Positions 33,775-43,482 of a stretch of DNA of 64,000 nucleotides are shown here, piece by piece. The stretch spans positions 1,674,001 to 1,738,000 of the forward strand of contig NZ_CP077683.1 in the NCBI RefSeq assembly GCF_019063845.1. Reading direction: 5' to 3'. Each line of letters opens with the position of its first letter. The first letter of the stretch is position 1. The notes beneath the pieces are model-generated. The model saw only the letters and a list, made by a program, of their open reading frames with translations. It had not been told where the DNA came from and ran no database searches. This stretch comes from Geomonas subterranea. Lineage in GTDB: Bacteria > Desulfobacterota > Desulfuromonadia > Geobacterales > Geobacteraceae. The position numbers were made by a program, and so were the translations under genes.

Positions 33775-36414
33775 TTACCCTGCGAGCCCGGCTGCCAACC
33801 GGCGCAGGCTGGTGACCAGGCCGCCCTTCTCAACCGGCCGGGCCTGGTACCGGGCGACCGCCCTCGCCAGGGCGGCGTCGAGTAGTTCGACCGAGAGGTC
33901 GTAGTAGCTGAACACGCTTTCCGGGTAGAACCTGTGGTGGTGGTAGCGGTACCAGGTCTCCCTTTCCAGCTCCAACGCGGGAAGCACGGATTCCAGATGG
34001 ACCCCGTCGGCGCTCAGCACCTGGAGGCCGAATTCCCTGCAGACCTCGAAGGTCGCGTCGTTGGTCCGGTTGAACGGTGCGATGAAAAACGCGATTCGCT
34101 TCTCCGGGAACAGACGCCGCAGGATGAGGAGCCCGGCTTCGATGTCCTCTCTTTGCTCTTCAGCGGTCATCCGGGAGTAATCGGTGTGGTACAGGCCGTG
34201 TAGCGCGATCTCGTCCGGTATGGTGTTCAGGTAGTCGATAAGATCCCGCCTCTCCTCGAAACGGCCGGTGGAAAGGGTCCGGATCACGCCGTTCTCCAGG
34301 TTGGCGACCGTGTCGTACCCCTCGTACTCGACGGGGGTATCTCCGTGGCGGTACATGGTGTTGGTGCACCCCCTGAGGGTTACCCCGTGCACCTGCCGCA
34401 AACCGTGCTTGTGGAACACGCCGCAGAAGCGCCGGAATTCCGGCAGCGAGGTGTCCCAGGAGACGTCGTCGTTTCTGAACCTGGGGCGGGAGACCTCCTC
34501 GTACACCTCGTCGAAGACACGCCCGAAGGACGAGGCGCACACCTCCCAGTTGCGCTCACGCCGCAGCAGCCGCGCGTTTTCCCGCCCGGCTTCACGCACG
34601 CGATCGAGGTTCGCCTCGCACCACGCGAAAGCCTCGGCGAAGGCCTCCGGGGTGCGCTCGGAAACGATGAGGCCGTTGACGCCGTGTTGGACCAGTTCTG
34701 GGACGATGCCGACGTCGGTGCAGACCGGGAAACAGCCTGCGGCCATCGCCTCCAGCAGTGGCAGGGGCTCTCCCTCGTGGCGCGAGCATACGGCGAGGAC
34801 ATCGAGCTTGTTGTAGAAGCGGTTCATCCTGCCGTGGGAAAGGGCGCCGCCCGCGGCCAAGAGCCTGAACCGGTCGCGGCAGGCGGGCTCCAGGATGTCC
34901 CGGTACCCTTTCACCTCGTCATTGACGTTACCCGCCCATCCTATGGTAAGGGGACCGGTCCTCTCGCGGTCGCGGTGGAACAGCACGTGGGAGAACCCGT
35001 TGGGGGTGTGGCGCACCCTGGGGTGGAACGGCTTGACGAGGTCGGTGAGACGAAGCGAGGTGCAGATGACCGTACCGGCGTCGCCAAGGTAGCTCGAGAC
35101 CATCTCTTCCGGCGTGCATGAGCCGTACAACGGGTCTTCCCAGCGGTGGCTCGACACCTCCTTGATGGTGCGTTCGGGGGCGAAGCCGAACTGCTGGTGC
35201 CAGGTCTCCCCCCAGAAGAAGACGTACAAGAGGTCGTAACGGGAAGGGTCCAGCGACGGTTGTTCTTTGACGTACCTGATATCGAACTCGAAACGGTCGC
35301 CCAGCGCGCGCGCCAGCTTTCGCGCCGAAATGTCGAAGGCCCACCCCTTGACGTCCACCAGCATGAGGATGCGCGGCTTTCTCCTGGGCTTTGGGCGCAC
35401 CGCGTCATTCACGGCAGGAACCGCGGCGGCAGGGACCAGGGCCGAAGGGAGCCCGTTGGCTGCCAGGAACTCCGCCATCCTGACCGAGAGCGCGTCCCAA
35501 TTCCTTCTGACGCGGTCGGCATCGAACACGCGCGCGTCGATGTCCCTGGCGAGCGCGTGATCGCTGTAGTTCCTTATGTCGAGAAGGGGGAGCCCGACCA
35601 GCTTGCAGAACTCCGCGGCCCGGCTGTCGTGGGACACGAGGTAGGCGGGCTTTCCGTAGGCTATGGAGAGCATGGCGAAGTGGAGCCTGAAGCCGAGATT
35701 GACCTGCTGCCTGCGCACGATGTCCAGGTAGAGACCGGCCTGCCAGGCCGGGTCCATGAGGATTTCCACCCCGTACTTGTGGGCGAGGTCCTCCGCTACC
35801 GGGATGTCGTAGGGGCTTTGCAGCACGACGGAGGGGTGATACCGGCGGCACAGGAATTCAAGCGTCTCCCGCTGCCGCGCGTTCCAGGCGTCCTCTATGT
35901 GGAGCAGCCGGGCTCGCGGGGTGAGCGTGTACCCCTCGCCGGACGGGGTGAAGTCGGGGCAGCCAAGACCGTGAAACAGTACCGGACAGCCGCTTAACAC
36001 CACGTTGTCGACCCCTATGGAGCGAAGAAAGCGCAGCGAGGCTTCATCCCGCACCCCGGAGACGACGCATTTCCTGTGGATGGCCCGCACCGCGTCGACC
36101 CCTTCCCGGTTCATTTTGGGAATGGCGCCTATCGCCGCACTGCTGCCGATACCGAAGGGGATCACGGGGATGCAGATCCGTTCCACAACCGCCGCGGTGA
36201 GATTGCAGGCGAAAACGTGCTGGTACAGGTTGGTTCCGCAGATGATGAGTGCGTCGCAGCCGTTGATGGCCGCCAGTTCCTCATCGCCAAGCGGCGAGGT
36301 CAAAGGAAAACGCAGCACCTCGCCGGCGGGCACCAGCCGGGTCACGGCGGACTCTATAATCGCGTCGCCGGAGTTGTCCCCGTTAACGGCTGCGGTCAGA
36401 AGCGCAAGTTTCAT
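33775..36414 (-). CDS. Three-domain fusion: pyruvyl transferase, glycosyltransferase, NodB-like deacetylase
   Basis: The 879-residue protein holds three enzymes in one chain. Residues about 1-335 are a polysaccharide pyruvyl transferase domain (NGDNSGDAIIESAV, ALIICGTNLYQ, RLHFAMLSIAYGKPAYLVSHD). Residues about 345-640 are a GT-B glycosyltransferase with PLTIGWAGNVNDEVKGYRDI and VCSRHEGEPLPLLEAMAAGC. Residues about 645-835 are a polysaccharide deacetylase-like domain with the metal site NDD (648-650) and HGLYH (738-742). No membrane helix is present, so all three parts work in the cytoplasm on one glycan or its precursor, which is unusual for deacetylase. The ATG at 36414 overlaps the preceding gene by 32 bases. 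Confidence 0.82.
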   Translation of the reverse strand: MKLALLTAAVNGDNSGDAIIESAVTRLVPAGEVLRFPLTSPLGDEELAAINGCDALIICGTNLYQHVFACNLTAAVVERICIPVIPFGIGSSAAIGAIPKMNREGVDAVRAIHRKCVVSGVRDEASLRFLRSIGVDNVVLSGCPVLFHGLGCPDFTPSGEGYTLTPRARLLHIEDAWNARQRETLEFLCRRYHPSVVLQSPYDIPVAEDLAHKYGVEILMDPAWQAGLYLDIVRRQQVNLGFRLHFAMLSIAYGKPAYLVSHDSRAAEFCKLVGLPLLDIRNYSDHALARDIDARVFDADRVRRNWDALSVRMAEFLAANGLPSALVPAAAVPAVNDAVRPKPRRKPRILMLVDVKGWAFDISARKLARALGDRFEFDIRYVKEQPSLDPSRYDLLYVFFWGETWHQQFGFAPERTIKEVSSHRWEDPLYGSCTPEEMVSSYLGDAGTVICTSLRLTDLVKPFHPRVRHTPNGFSHVLFHRDRERTGPLTIGWAGNVNDEVKGYRDILEPACRDRFRLLAAGGALSHGRMNRFYNKLDVLAVCSRHEGEPLPLLEAMAAGCFPVCTDVGIVPELVQHGVNGLIVSERTPEAFAEAFAWCEANLDRVREAGRENARLLRRERNWEVCASSFGRVFDEVYEEVSRPRFRNDDVSWDTSLPEFRRFCGVFHKHGLRQVHGVTLRGCTNTMYRHGDTPVEYEGYDTVANLENGVIRTLSTGRFEERRDLIDYLNTIPDEIALHGLYHTDYSRMTAEEQREDIEAGLLILRRLFPEKRIAFFIAPFNRTNDATFEVCREFGLQVLSADGVHLESVLPALELERETWYRYHHHRFYPESVFSYYDLSVELLDAALARAVARYQARPVEKGGLVTSLRRLAAGLAG

Positions 36415-36982
36415 AGTTCCCTTTTACGACGTAGATCCATTCGTTGTTGCCGAGGTGCTTTTTGGCGAGCACGGGCGCCTGGAGGCGGACGAACAAGCTG
36501 TCAAATTCCTCCCAGGCGAGGTCGTTTTTCCATCCCTGCAGGTTCCTGCGCTCGGCGGTGGTGAAGCCGTTGTAGGAAAAGACCACGAAGGAGGCGTTCC
36601 CGATGGCGTGCGCCAGCAACTCCAGGGGGTGGTCGAGGTACTCCAGGACACCCATGCAGAAGATGGCGTCGAAACAGCCGGGCGGAAGTTCTCCCGCGTT
36701 GAAATCGCAGATGACGGTGTCCGAGGACCGGCTGCAGTAGTCGTACGGGGTGTAGTCCCAATCCGCAGGAATGATCCGCCGCAGGGTCTGTCTGCCGCAA
36801 CCGTAGTCCGCAACCCGGGCGCCATGGGGTGGGAGGTGCTCCCGGGCGAGGCGGACGGCCTCCTCAGCCCTTTCGGGCCACTCCAGCAGGTTGTCTCCCA
36901 CGTTGCGGCTATGCAGGTCCTGGCGCTCCCCTCCGGGTGCCCGGCGTATCAGCAGGCGCTGCAGCAGGTTCCTAAGTGTCAC
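36383..36982 (-). CDS. SAM-dependent methyltransferase
   Basis: The 199-residue protein has class I features: RVADYGCGRQTLRRIIPADW, CFDAIFCMGVLEYLDHPLEL and FVVFSYNGFTTAERRNLQGW. Its end overlaps the start of the fusion gene. Substrate unknown. Confidence 0.82.
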   Translation of the reverse strand: MTLRNLLQRLLIRRAPGGERQDLHSRNVGDNLLEWPERAEEAVRLAREHLPPHGARVADYGCGRQTLRRIIPADWDYTPYDYCSRSSDTVICDFNAGELPPGCFDAIFCMGVLEYLDHPLELLAHAIGNASFVVFSYNGFTTAERRNLQGWKNDLAWEEFDSLFVRLQAPVLAKKHLGNNEWIYVVKGNYETCASDRSR

Positions 36983-37857
36983 TTGGTGGCCTCTATGTAG
37001 AGCTTGTATTCCCTGTCGAACCGGGACAAAAGGGCATGCACCTTGCGGTTCTGGATCAGGTTCCCGGCGAATGATTTCCTGAGCGGTCCCGATTCGGGAG
37101 CATACCCCTCAGGGAAGACGACTCTCAGCGGCGGTGCGGGAGCCACCTGACGACCGCGCCACGGGGAGACACCGGTGAAGCCGGCCCGGGACAGCCCCCG
37201 CAGCAGCGACCGCTTGGTGATGAAGTTGATTTCACGCACAAAGCCCGGGTTGTACCCACGCATCCCGGCGTACGCCTCGCCCAGACGTCCCTTCAGAAAG
37301 GGAAACCAAAGGCATCTATAGTGCCCTTCATAGAAGGAGTCGTAGTTGCAGGTGGAGAGAAAAAGCCTCCCGCCGGGCTTGAGTAGCCGGTACATCTCCC
37401 GGAGCACCTGCTCCGGTTCCCTCACGTGCTCCATCACCTCGAAACTCAGGATGACGTCGAAACTTTCCGAAGGGAGACCGGTATCCTCCCCCCCGGCGTT
37501 GAGGTACCGGTAGTCGAGGTGCGGGTTCAACGCCTTCATTTCCTGGATCGCCCTCCCGAGCATGGCGTAGGAGTTGGCGCAGGGCTCGATGCCGGTGAAG
37601 CTCCCCCCGAAGAGCCCGGTCCCGAGCAGGCAGCGGGTCCCGATACCCGACCCCACCTCGAGGACGCTCATGGTCCGGTCGATCCCAAGTCCCGCCCCGA
37701 CGGGGTACTGGGCCTGGAAGTGGGCGGCGAAATCGAGGTAGTAATTCTGGTAGGCCCGCGGCGGGTCGGCGCCGATCAACGCCGCCTGCTCGACGGAAAT
37801 TTCCCGCATCAGGCTGAGCAGCGTATCGCTTACGTGCAGCGTTACCGGCGCGCTCAC
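36979..37857 (-). CDS. SAM-dependent methyltransferase
   Basis: The 292-residue protein has MSVLEVGSGIGTRCLLGTGL as SAM loop, DVILSFEVMEHVREPEQVL and EMYRLLKPGGRLFLSTCNY. The C-terminal half adds a region found in larger cluster methyltransferases. It overlaps its neighbours by four bases each side (ATGA type), so translation is coupled. Confidence 0.88.
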   Translation of the reverse strand: MSAPVTLHVSDTLLSLMREISVEQAALIGADPPRAYQNYYLDFAAHFQAQYPVGAGLGIDRTMSVLEVGSGIGTRCLLGTGLFGGSFTGIEPCANSYAMLGRAIQEMKALNPHLDYRYLNAGGEDTGLPSESFDVILSFEVMEHVREPEQVLREMYRLLKPGGRLFLSTCNYDSFYEGHYRCLWFPFLKGRLGEAYAGMRGYNPGFVREINFITKRSLLRGLSRAGFTGVSPWRGRQVAPAPPLRVVFPEGYAPESGPLRKSFAGNLIQNRKVHALLSRFDREYKLYIEATK

Positions 37858-38984
37858 GCGTCACCGTCCCTGCCGGAGCCGTCTTGCGCCTTCCCCCCGC
37901 GGCAGAGGTTCACCACGCTCCTGACGGCGTCCGCCATCCTCCCTGCCACCCTTCTCCCTGGCAGAGCGATCGTTTTCCGCTGTTTCTCGTCACCGGAGAT
38001 GCCGGCGGTGATGTTCCCGATCGCCCTTTTGAAGACCGCGATCTCGCTGTAATCGGTGACGGCCCTCTTCCAGCCGTTCGCGGCGATGATCCTGCGCTCC
38101 TCGTCGTGTGCCAGGTAGTACCGGCAGAGCTCGATGCACTCATCGACGGTGTCGAACCCCACCACCTCCTCCCCGAGCCGGTAGATCTCCCCCAGGTGCC
38201 CCTTGTTGTCGCATACCTGCAGGACGCCGTTGGCGGGAAGATAGAAGGTCCGGTAGTTGATGGGTCCGGTCGAGTTGTGGATGTTGGGGCCGATCTTCGC
38301 GCGGCGCAAAAAGGAGAGTTCGCGCTCGTTGGGGAGAAAGCCGCGCGGCCAGCCGTTGCCGTAAAAATCGGCATCGGGGAAGGCGGCGGCGAGCCGGTCC
38401 AGCCGCTCTTTTCTCCAGGGGGCCTCACGGTCCATCATCATGAACAGATCGATGTCGCGCTCCCCGGTCAGCACCTCCTCGTAGGTGAGGGACGGGTCGT
38501 AGATACCGGGCTGCAGCCCCATCGGCGCCCAGACGGCGTTCTTCGCCCCCCAGCCGCGGTAGGTTTCGACCTCGGCTATGTTTCCCACCAGGCAGAGATC
38601 GTACGCCGCCGCCACGGGGCGGGAAAGGTTGTCGGAGTTCTCCGGGTCGTCGAAGCACTGGAAAACGGTGAAGACCGGGAGGCCGGCGACGAATTCCGGG
38701 TGCAGGTTTATGCCGGGGCCATTGATCAGGACGTCCTTCCCCTCGAGCGCCCTCGCCAGTCTCTCGTACATCTTTAAGAGGGTCCTGTCGCCCCGGCGCC
38801 ATCTTTGATCGAGCTCCTTGAAGCCGAGGCAGGGTCCCGGAGGGTTGAGGGTCAGGCAGAACCCCTCCACGTCGAAACCGGCCTCCTGGAGCCGCCGGAA
38901 ATAGGCGAGGCACTGGTCCTGGACGTTGCCATAGGCCTGAGAGCCGAACCACGAGTAGCCGTATAGGATTTTAAGATCGTGCAT
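37854..38984 (-). CDS. CgeB-like glycosyltransferase
   Basis: The 376-residue protein has VFQCFDDPENSDNLSRPVAA and LCLVGNIAEVETYRGWGAKN, then WAPMGLQPGIYDP and the C-terminal region KIGPNIHNSTGPINYRTFYL with ANGVLQVCDNKGHLGEIY. This layout matches spore-maturation CgeB/DUF3880-type GT-B enzymes seen in polysaccharide loci. Donor and acceptor are unknown. Confidence 0.82.
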   Translation of the reverse strand: MHDLKILYGYSWFGSQAYGNVQDQCLAYFRRLQEAGFDVEGFCLTLNPPGPCLGFKELDQRWRRGDRTLLKMYERLARALEGKDVLINGPGINLHPEFVAGLPVFTVFQCFDDPENSDNLSRPVAAAYDLCLVGNIAEVETYRGWGAKNAVWAPMGLQPGIYDPSLTYEEVLTGERDIDLFMMMDREAPWRKERLDRLAAAFPDADFYGNGWPRGFLPNERELSFLRRAKIGPNIHNSTGPINYRTFYLPANGVLQVCDNKGHLGEIYRLGEEVVGFDTVDECIELCRYYLAHDEERRIIAANGWKRAVTDYSEIAVFKRAIGNITAGISGDEKQRKTIALPGRRVAGRMADAVRSVVNLCRGGKAQDGSGRDGDA

Positions 38985-38991
38985 AAAACCT

Positions 38992-39729
38992 TTATTCCGG
39001 AACCCGGCAGATCCCCATCCACGAATCGCGGATGTGGAAGATCCGTCCGCCGATGAGCCCCTTGCGGTAGAGCTTCTCGACGCCGAGGCAGACGGAGTCG
39101 ATCCAGGGGTATTTCTTCACCAGGTGCGGGTTGAAGTCGTGCCAGATGATGAAGCCGCCGGGGCGCATGTGGGGCAGGATCTTCCTGGTGTCGTTGAAGA
39201 CGTAATCGGTGTCGTGGCAGCCGTCGATGAAAGCGACGTCGATTGTGCCGATGTCGGGGGTCCAGGTCGCGCTGTTGGCGTAGATCTGGGTGATGTTGCT
39301 CCGGTTGCGCTCCCGGAAGGCGCTGCCGATCACCTCGCGCTCCATCGCCACGGTGGTGAGCGTCCCCCCCCCTCCCGCCGCCAGCTCCTCGGGGGGGATG
39401 TTGATGGTGAAGATGCTGGTCTCCGGGGCGTTCACAGACATGAGCAGCGTCGCCATCCCGTTGGCGGTCCCTATCTCGAGGGCCACTTTGGGGGAGACGT
39501 TGCGCATCACCGTGGCGAGACTCTCGGCGTCCCGTATGCGCCGCTCGTTGACGTCCTCGACGTAGTCGAAGTCGTACATGTCGGGGCGGTCCAGCAGCGG
39601 CTCCTGCCGCCAGCCGTAGACCTTCATCAGTTCCCTGAAGTGGTTCAGCTCGATCACCGCGCTGTCCAGGTGCCTGAACTTCCTGCCGGTGACCGTATCG
39701 GCCACCCTCCTCCCGATTGCCCGTATCAT
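38992..39729 (-). CDS. SAM-dependent methyltransferase (class I, MTase_24 type)
   Basis: The 245-residue protein contains VALEIGTANGMATLLMS, IDVAFIDGCHDTDYVFNDTR and RPGGFIIWHDFNPHL, the pattern of O-methyltransferase family 24. A run of nine C at 39364-39372 codes for a Gly-rich loop (AAGGGGTL). It sits directly after the Wzt gene in transcription order. Confidence 0.86.
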   Translation of the reverse strand: MIRAIGRRVADTVTGRKFRHLDSAVIELNHFRELMKVYGWRQEPLLDRPDMYDFDYVEDVNERRIRDAESLATVMRNVSPKVALEIGTANGMATLLMSVNAPETSIFTINIPPEELAAGGGGTLTTVAMEREVIGSAFRERNRSNITQIYANSATWTPDIGTIDVAFIDGCHDTDYVFNDTRKILPHMRPGGFIIWHDFNPHLVKKYPWIDSVCLGVEKLYRKGLIGGRIFHIRDSWMGICRVPE

Positions 39730-41027
39730 CAGGTCGTACCGCCTTTGCTCGTCGTGATCGTTTCCCAGCGCAGCCAGGGGGCAAGCTTGCCGCGGATCGG
39801 CTCCGCCGGATAGGCGCGGTTGGCCTTGCCGGTGCGCTCCACCCGCAGCGGGATGGAGATCCCATCCGGGTAGCAGGTCCGCACGTTGAAAATGGTGGCG
39901 AAGATCTTAAGGGTATAGCTGGTCGGCGCCAGGAGGTCGGCGGGGATTTCCACCCTGGAGAGGAAGCCGCCGGCCTCCACGGTGGGGATGCCGTCGCCGT
40001 CCTCGTCGTTGAAGCTTCTGAAAAGGAGCGTCCCCTGGTCGTCGTACAGGTCGAGGAAGACGCGCAGCCCCGAGGTCCTTTGCAGGACCTGATAGGCGAT
40101 CTCCACCTCGAGCGCCGTGCCGTTCTCGACGCTCTGCTGGACGTCCCGCCCATGCTGCCTGAGCGCTATCCGGTCGAAGCGGAAAACCGGGTCCGCGGGG
40201 AGGTCCCGCAACAGTTGGTCCAGGCTCCCGCAGTCGGCACCCCGGCTACCCTCCCGCAGGTACTCCTCGATGGCCGCCTGCGGCGTGCCATCGACCACGA
40301 TCTCCCCTTCCCTCAGCAGGATGGCGCGTCCGCACAGCTGGCGCATCGCCTGCATGTTGTGGCTCACGAAGAGCACGGTGCGCCCCTGGGTTCCGACATC
40401 CTGCATCTTGCCGAGGCACTTGGCCTGGAACTGGGCGTCTCCCACCGCCAGCACCTCGTCCACCACCAGGATCTCGGGGTCGAGGTGTGCCGCGACCGCG
40501 AAGGCGAGGCGGACGTACATCCCGGAGGAGTAGCGCTTCACCGGGGTGTCTATGAAGGCGTCGATCTCGGCGAAGGAGACGATCTCGTCGAACCTTTTCC
40601 GGATGTCGGCCTTGCTCAGGCCGAGGATGGCGCCGTTCAGAAAGACGTTCTCCCGTCCGGTCAACTCGGGATGGAAGCCGGTTCCGACCTCGAGGAGGCT
40701 CGCGATGCGCCCCTTGTAGCGCACCTCCCCCCTGGAAGGGGCGGTCACCCGGGAGAGGATTTTCAAAAGGGTGGACTTGCCGGCGCCGTTTCTGCCGATG
40801 ATGCCAAGGACGTCCCCCTGCCTCACCTCGAAACTCACGTCCTTGAGCGCCCAGAACTGGTCACCCCCGTGCCGCGCGCACGACCCGCCGACGATGGAGT
40901 TGGGGTCCTCCCTGCGGCGCACCCTGGACCACCAGCTCTGCAGATCCAGGGCGAGGGTGTGATGGTTCACGACGCCCAGCCGGTACTGTTTCCACATATG
41001 ATCTACCTGTATAACGGGCTGGGTCAT
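39729..41027 (-). CDS. wzt: O-antigen/polysaccharide ABC exporter ATPase Wzt
   Basis: The 432-residue protein has the nucleotide-binding domain with GRNGAGKSTLLKILS (Walker A), the Wzt-type signature YSSGMYVRLAFAVAAHL and ILVVDEVLAVGDAQFQAKC (Walker B). A C-terminal domain from about residue 235 has the Wzt-C beta-sandwich features (FLDLYDDQGTLLFRS). This extra domain recognises the modified end of the glycan chain in characterised systems. It is paired with the permease gene that ends one base before it. Such ABC systems export complete polysaccharide chains to the periplasm. Confidence 0.95.
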   Translation of the reverse strand: MTQPVIQVDHMWKQYRLGVVNHHTLALDLQSWWSRVRRREDPNSIVGGSCARHGGDQFWALKDVSFEVRQGDVLGIIGRNGAGKSTLLKILSRVTAPSRGEVRYKGRIASLLEVGTGFHPELTGRENVFLNGAILGLSKADIRKRFDEIVSFAEIDAFIDTPVKRYSSGMYVRLAFAVAAHLDPEILVVDEVLAVGDAQFQAKCLGKMQDVGTQGRTVLFVSHNMQAMRQLCGRAILLREGEIVVDGTPQAAIEEYLREGSRGADCGSLDQLLRDLPADPVFRFDRIALRQHGRDVQQSVENGTALEVEIAYQVLQRTSGLRVFLDLYDDQGTLLFRSFNDEDGDGIPTVEAGGFLSRVEIPADLLAPTSYTLKIFATIFNVRTCYPDGISIPLRVERTGKANRAYPAEPIRGKLAPWLRWETITTSKGGTT

Positions 41028-41882
41028 CTAGACGGTGTCCATGAAGGTCTTTTCCACGCGGCTGAACAGCAATACCCCGACCAGCAGGACTGCAGCGGTG
41101 GCGGCAAGGCTCTGCAGCCAGCCGGCAAGGGGGACCGGAGCCCCCCCGAGGAAGGCGTGGCGGAAGAGTTCCACCACGGGAGCCATGGGGTTCAAGTCGA
41201 GAAGCCAGCGCCATTGGGCAGGAACGGACGACGAGGGGTACACCACGGGGGTGGCGAACATCCAGAGCTGCACTCCGAAGCCGACCAGGTGCGACAGGTC
41301 GCGGTAGCGCGTGGTCATGGCGGAAACGATGATGCCGAAGCCAAGGCCGAGGGCCGCCATCTGCAGCACGAGAACCGGCAGCAAAGCCAGCGCGGGCTGC
41401 AACCCGACAGGCACTCCGCTCCAGCGGTAGTAGGCGATGAAGAGCAGAAAGAGCACGAGCTGGATACCGAAGGAGACCAGGCTGCTGATCACCACGGACA
41501 CCGGGACGGCGATGCGCGGGAAATAGACCTTGCCGAAAATGTGCGCGTTGGCGACGAAGGTGTTCGAGGTGTTGTTCAGGCAGTCGGCGAAGTACCTCCA
41601 GGCCACGACGCCCGACAGGTAGAACAGAAAGGGAGGGATCCCCTCGGTGGGGAGCTTCGCGACGTTACCGAAGATGACGGTGAAAACCAGGGTGGTCAAT
41701 AGCGGCTGGATCAGGTACCACAGCGGCCCCAGTATGGTTTGCTTGTAGACGGCTACGAAGTCACGCCAGACAAAGAGGGCGACCAGGTCGCGGTATCTCC
41801 AGATTTCCTTCGGGTCGACGTCGAACCAGCCGCTGCGCGGCCTGATTACCTTGTCCCATCCCCTGTCTGCTGCCTTCTCCAT
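41028..41882 (-). CDS. wzm: Polysaccharide ABC exporter permease Wzm
   Basis: From the ATG at 41882 (GGAG upstream) the protein has 284 residues and six predicted membrane helices in the ABC-2 arrangement, with VYKQTILGPLWYLIQPLL near the first helix. The segment FFLYLSGVVAWRYFADCLN is typical of Wzm/TagG-type permeases. It acts with Wzt to flip the lipid-linked chain. The gene is cotranscribed. Confidence 0.94.
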   Translation of the reverse strand: MEKAADRGWDKVIRPRSGWFDVDPKEIWRYRDLVALFVWRDFVAVYKQTILGPLWYLIQPLLTTLVFTVIFGNVAKLPTEGIPPFLFYLSGVVAWRYFADCLNNTSNTFVANAHIFGKVYFPRIAVPVSVVISSLVSFGIQLVLFLLFIAYYRWSGVPVGLQPALALLPVLVLQMAALGLGFGIIVSAMTTRYRDLSHLVGFGVQLWMFATPVVYPSSSVPAQWRWLLDLNPMAPVVELFRHAFLGGAPVPLAGWLQSLAATAAVLLVGVLLFSRVEKTFMDTV

Positions 41883-41934
41883 TGAACTCCCTGGGCGGAT
41901 CAGCCGCGACCACGCTGGACCGACGGCGAGCTGG

Positions 41935-42690
41935 TCATGGCGATGCCAGCCTGCTGCGCACCAACCACGTGATCTTCTTGAACAAGGCACCCGCGTGGCG
42001 CAGGTAAAGCGTTTTGTGCCTCATGATGATCAGCGCCATCATGGCGAACTTGTGGCCAAAGCACATCGAATGATCCCGCGACACGCTTCGAACCCGGTAA
42101 TAATACAGGATCTCTGGGATTTTTGACACCTCTTTGTTGAGCCGGGTCATGGAAACCCAAAAGTCCCAATCCTCCCACCCGTAGACAAACATGGGGCTGT
42201 ACCCACCCACCCGTGCCCAGTCGCTCTTCCTGAAAAACGCGGCCGGATGGATCAGGTTGTCGAAGAGTTCGGCCACCGGGTCGTAGGGCGGCAGGTCCCA
42301 AAGCCCCTGTTCCTCGCCGAACTTCTCCTCGTCGCAGTAGACGATTCCCACCTCGGGGCGCGCATCGAGGATGGCCACGGCCTTCTCCATGTAGGTGGGG
42401 GCGATCCGGTCGTCGGCGTCCAGCGGGAGGATGTAGCTGCCGCGCGCCCGCGCTATCCCGGTGTTTCTGGCCCGGGAGACGCCGCCGTTCGCGGTGCGGA
42501 GCACCGTGGTCTTGGGGCGCCGGTACCCCTCCAGAAGCCGAACCGTGCCGGGATCGGTGGAACCGTCATCGACGATGATGATCTCGAAATCGGCGAAGCT
42601 CTGGGCCAGGACCGAATCGACGGTCTCGTCGAGAAAGGCGCCATGGTTGTAGCAGGGGATCACCACCGAGACCTTGGGAGGGGTCAGCAT
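41935..42690 (-). CDS. Glycosyltransferase, GT2 family
   Basis: Started at 42690 the protein has 251 residues and overlaps the end of the upstream gene by seven bases. It shows KVSVVIPCYNHGAFLDETVD, FEIIIVDDGSTDPGTV, YILPLDADDRIAPTYM (DADD) and a C-terminal region with YGWEDWDFWVSM, a common GT2 acceptor-side motif. Confidence 0.93.
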   Translation of the reverse strand: MLTPPKVSVVIPCYNHGAFLDETVDSVLAQSFADFEIIIVDDGSTDPGTVRLLEGYRRPKTTVLRTANGGVSRARNTGIARARGSYILPLDADDRIAPTYMEKAVAILDARPEVGIVYCDEEKFGEEQGLWDLPPYDPVAELFDNLIHPAAFFRKSDWARVGGYSPMFVYGWEDWDFWVSMTRLNKEVSKIPEILYYYRVRSVSRDHSMCFGHKFAMMALIIMRHKTLYLRHAGALFKKITWLVRSRLASP

Positions 42691-43475
42691 GCGTCCTCCG
42701 TGCCGGCCAAGGCGATCAGCCTCCTGATGAAGATCCTGTTCAACTCCTTCTTGACCAGGTACTCGAGCCGGTAGGGGAACTGCCAGCTGCCGCGCTTTTC
42801 GAGGAATTCCAGACGGACCTGGAACTCCTCTGCGTAGGCGCTGGCCGCTTCCATGGTGGAGCGGCTGCCGCCGTGCACGCAGAAACAGGCCAAGGGGTGG
42901 TTCACGGTGACCGGGTCTCCCAGCGCGCCAAGGCGCAACCAGAGGTGGTAGTCCATGCAGTAGCGCAGCGAGAGATCGAAGCCCCCCACCTGAAGGAACG
43001 CGCTTCTCTTCACGAAGGTGGCCGGATGCAGGATGATGTTGGAATGAATCAGCCTGCGGTACGAGTAGCGGCGCACCTTGATCTCGCGCAGGAAGCGCCC
43101 GGAGGGATCGACGAAGTGGAAACCGCCGGTGAGCCACACCCGCTCCGGATTCGCCTCGAAGATGGAGGCGACCTCTGCCAGCACGCCGGGGTCGAGGTAA
43201 TACTCATCGGAGTGCAGGTGGGCGACGATCTCTCCCGTGGCGAGGGCGACCCCCTTGTTCATGGCGTCGGAAATGCCGTCATCGGGCTCGGAGACCCAGC
43301 GGATGCGCGGGTCGCGCGAGGCGTAGCTACGCACGATGTCCACGGTGCCGTCACTCGACCCGCCATCGACGATGACGTACTCGAGCTCGGGGTGGCTCTG
43401 GGCGAGCACGCTCTCGATGGCGCGCCCGATCTGGGCGGCGCTGTTGTAGCAGATTGTTATGACGGAGATCTTCAT
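42684..43475 (-). CDS. Glycosyltransferase, GT2 family
   Basis: The 263-residue protein contains KISVITICYNSAAQIGRAIE, LEYVIVDGGSSDGTVDIV, GEIVAHLHSDEYYLDPGV (the HSDE donor site) and a C-terminal helix-rich end with SIFEANPERVWLTGGF. This is the WbbD/WcaA-like branch of GT2 proteins. Overlaps the next gene by seven bases. Confidence 0.94.
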   Translation of the reverse strand: MKISVITICYNSAAQIGRAIESVLAQSHPELEYVIVDGGSSDGTVDIVRSYASRDPRIRWVSEPDDGISDAMNKGVALATGEIVAHLHSDEYYLDPGVLAEVASIFEANPERVWLTGGFHFVDPSGRFLREIKVRRYSYRRLIHSNIILHPATFVKRSAFLQVGGFDLSLRYCMDYHLWLRLGALGDPVTVNHPLACFCVHGGSRSTMEAASAYAEEFQVRLEFLEKRGSWQFPYRLEYLVKKELNRIFIRRLIALAGTEDAC

Positions 43476-43482
43476 GACGGCG

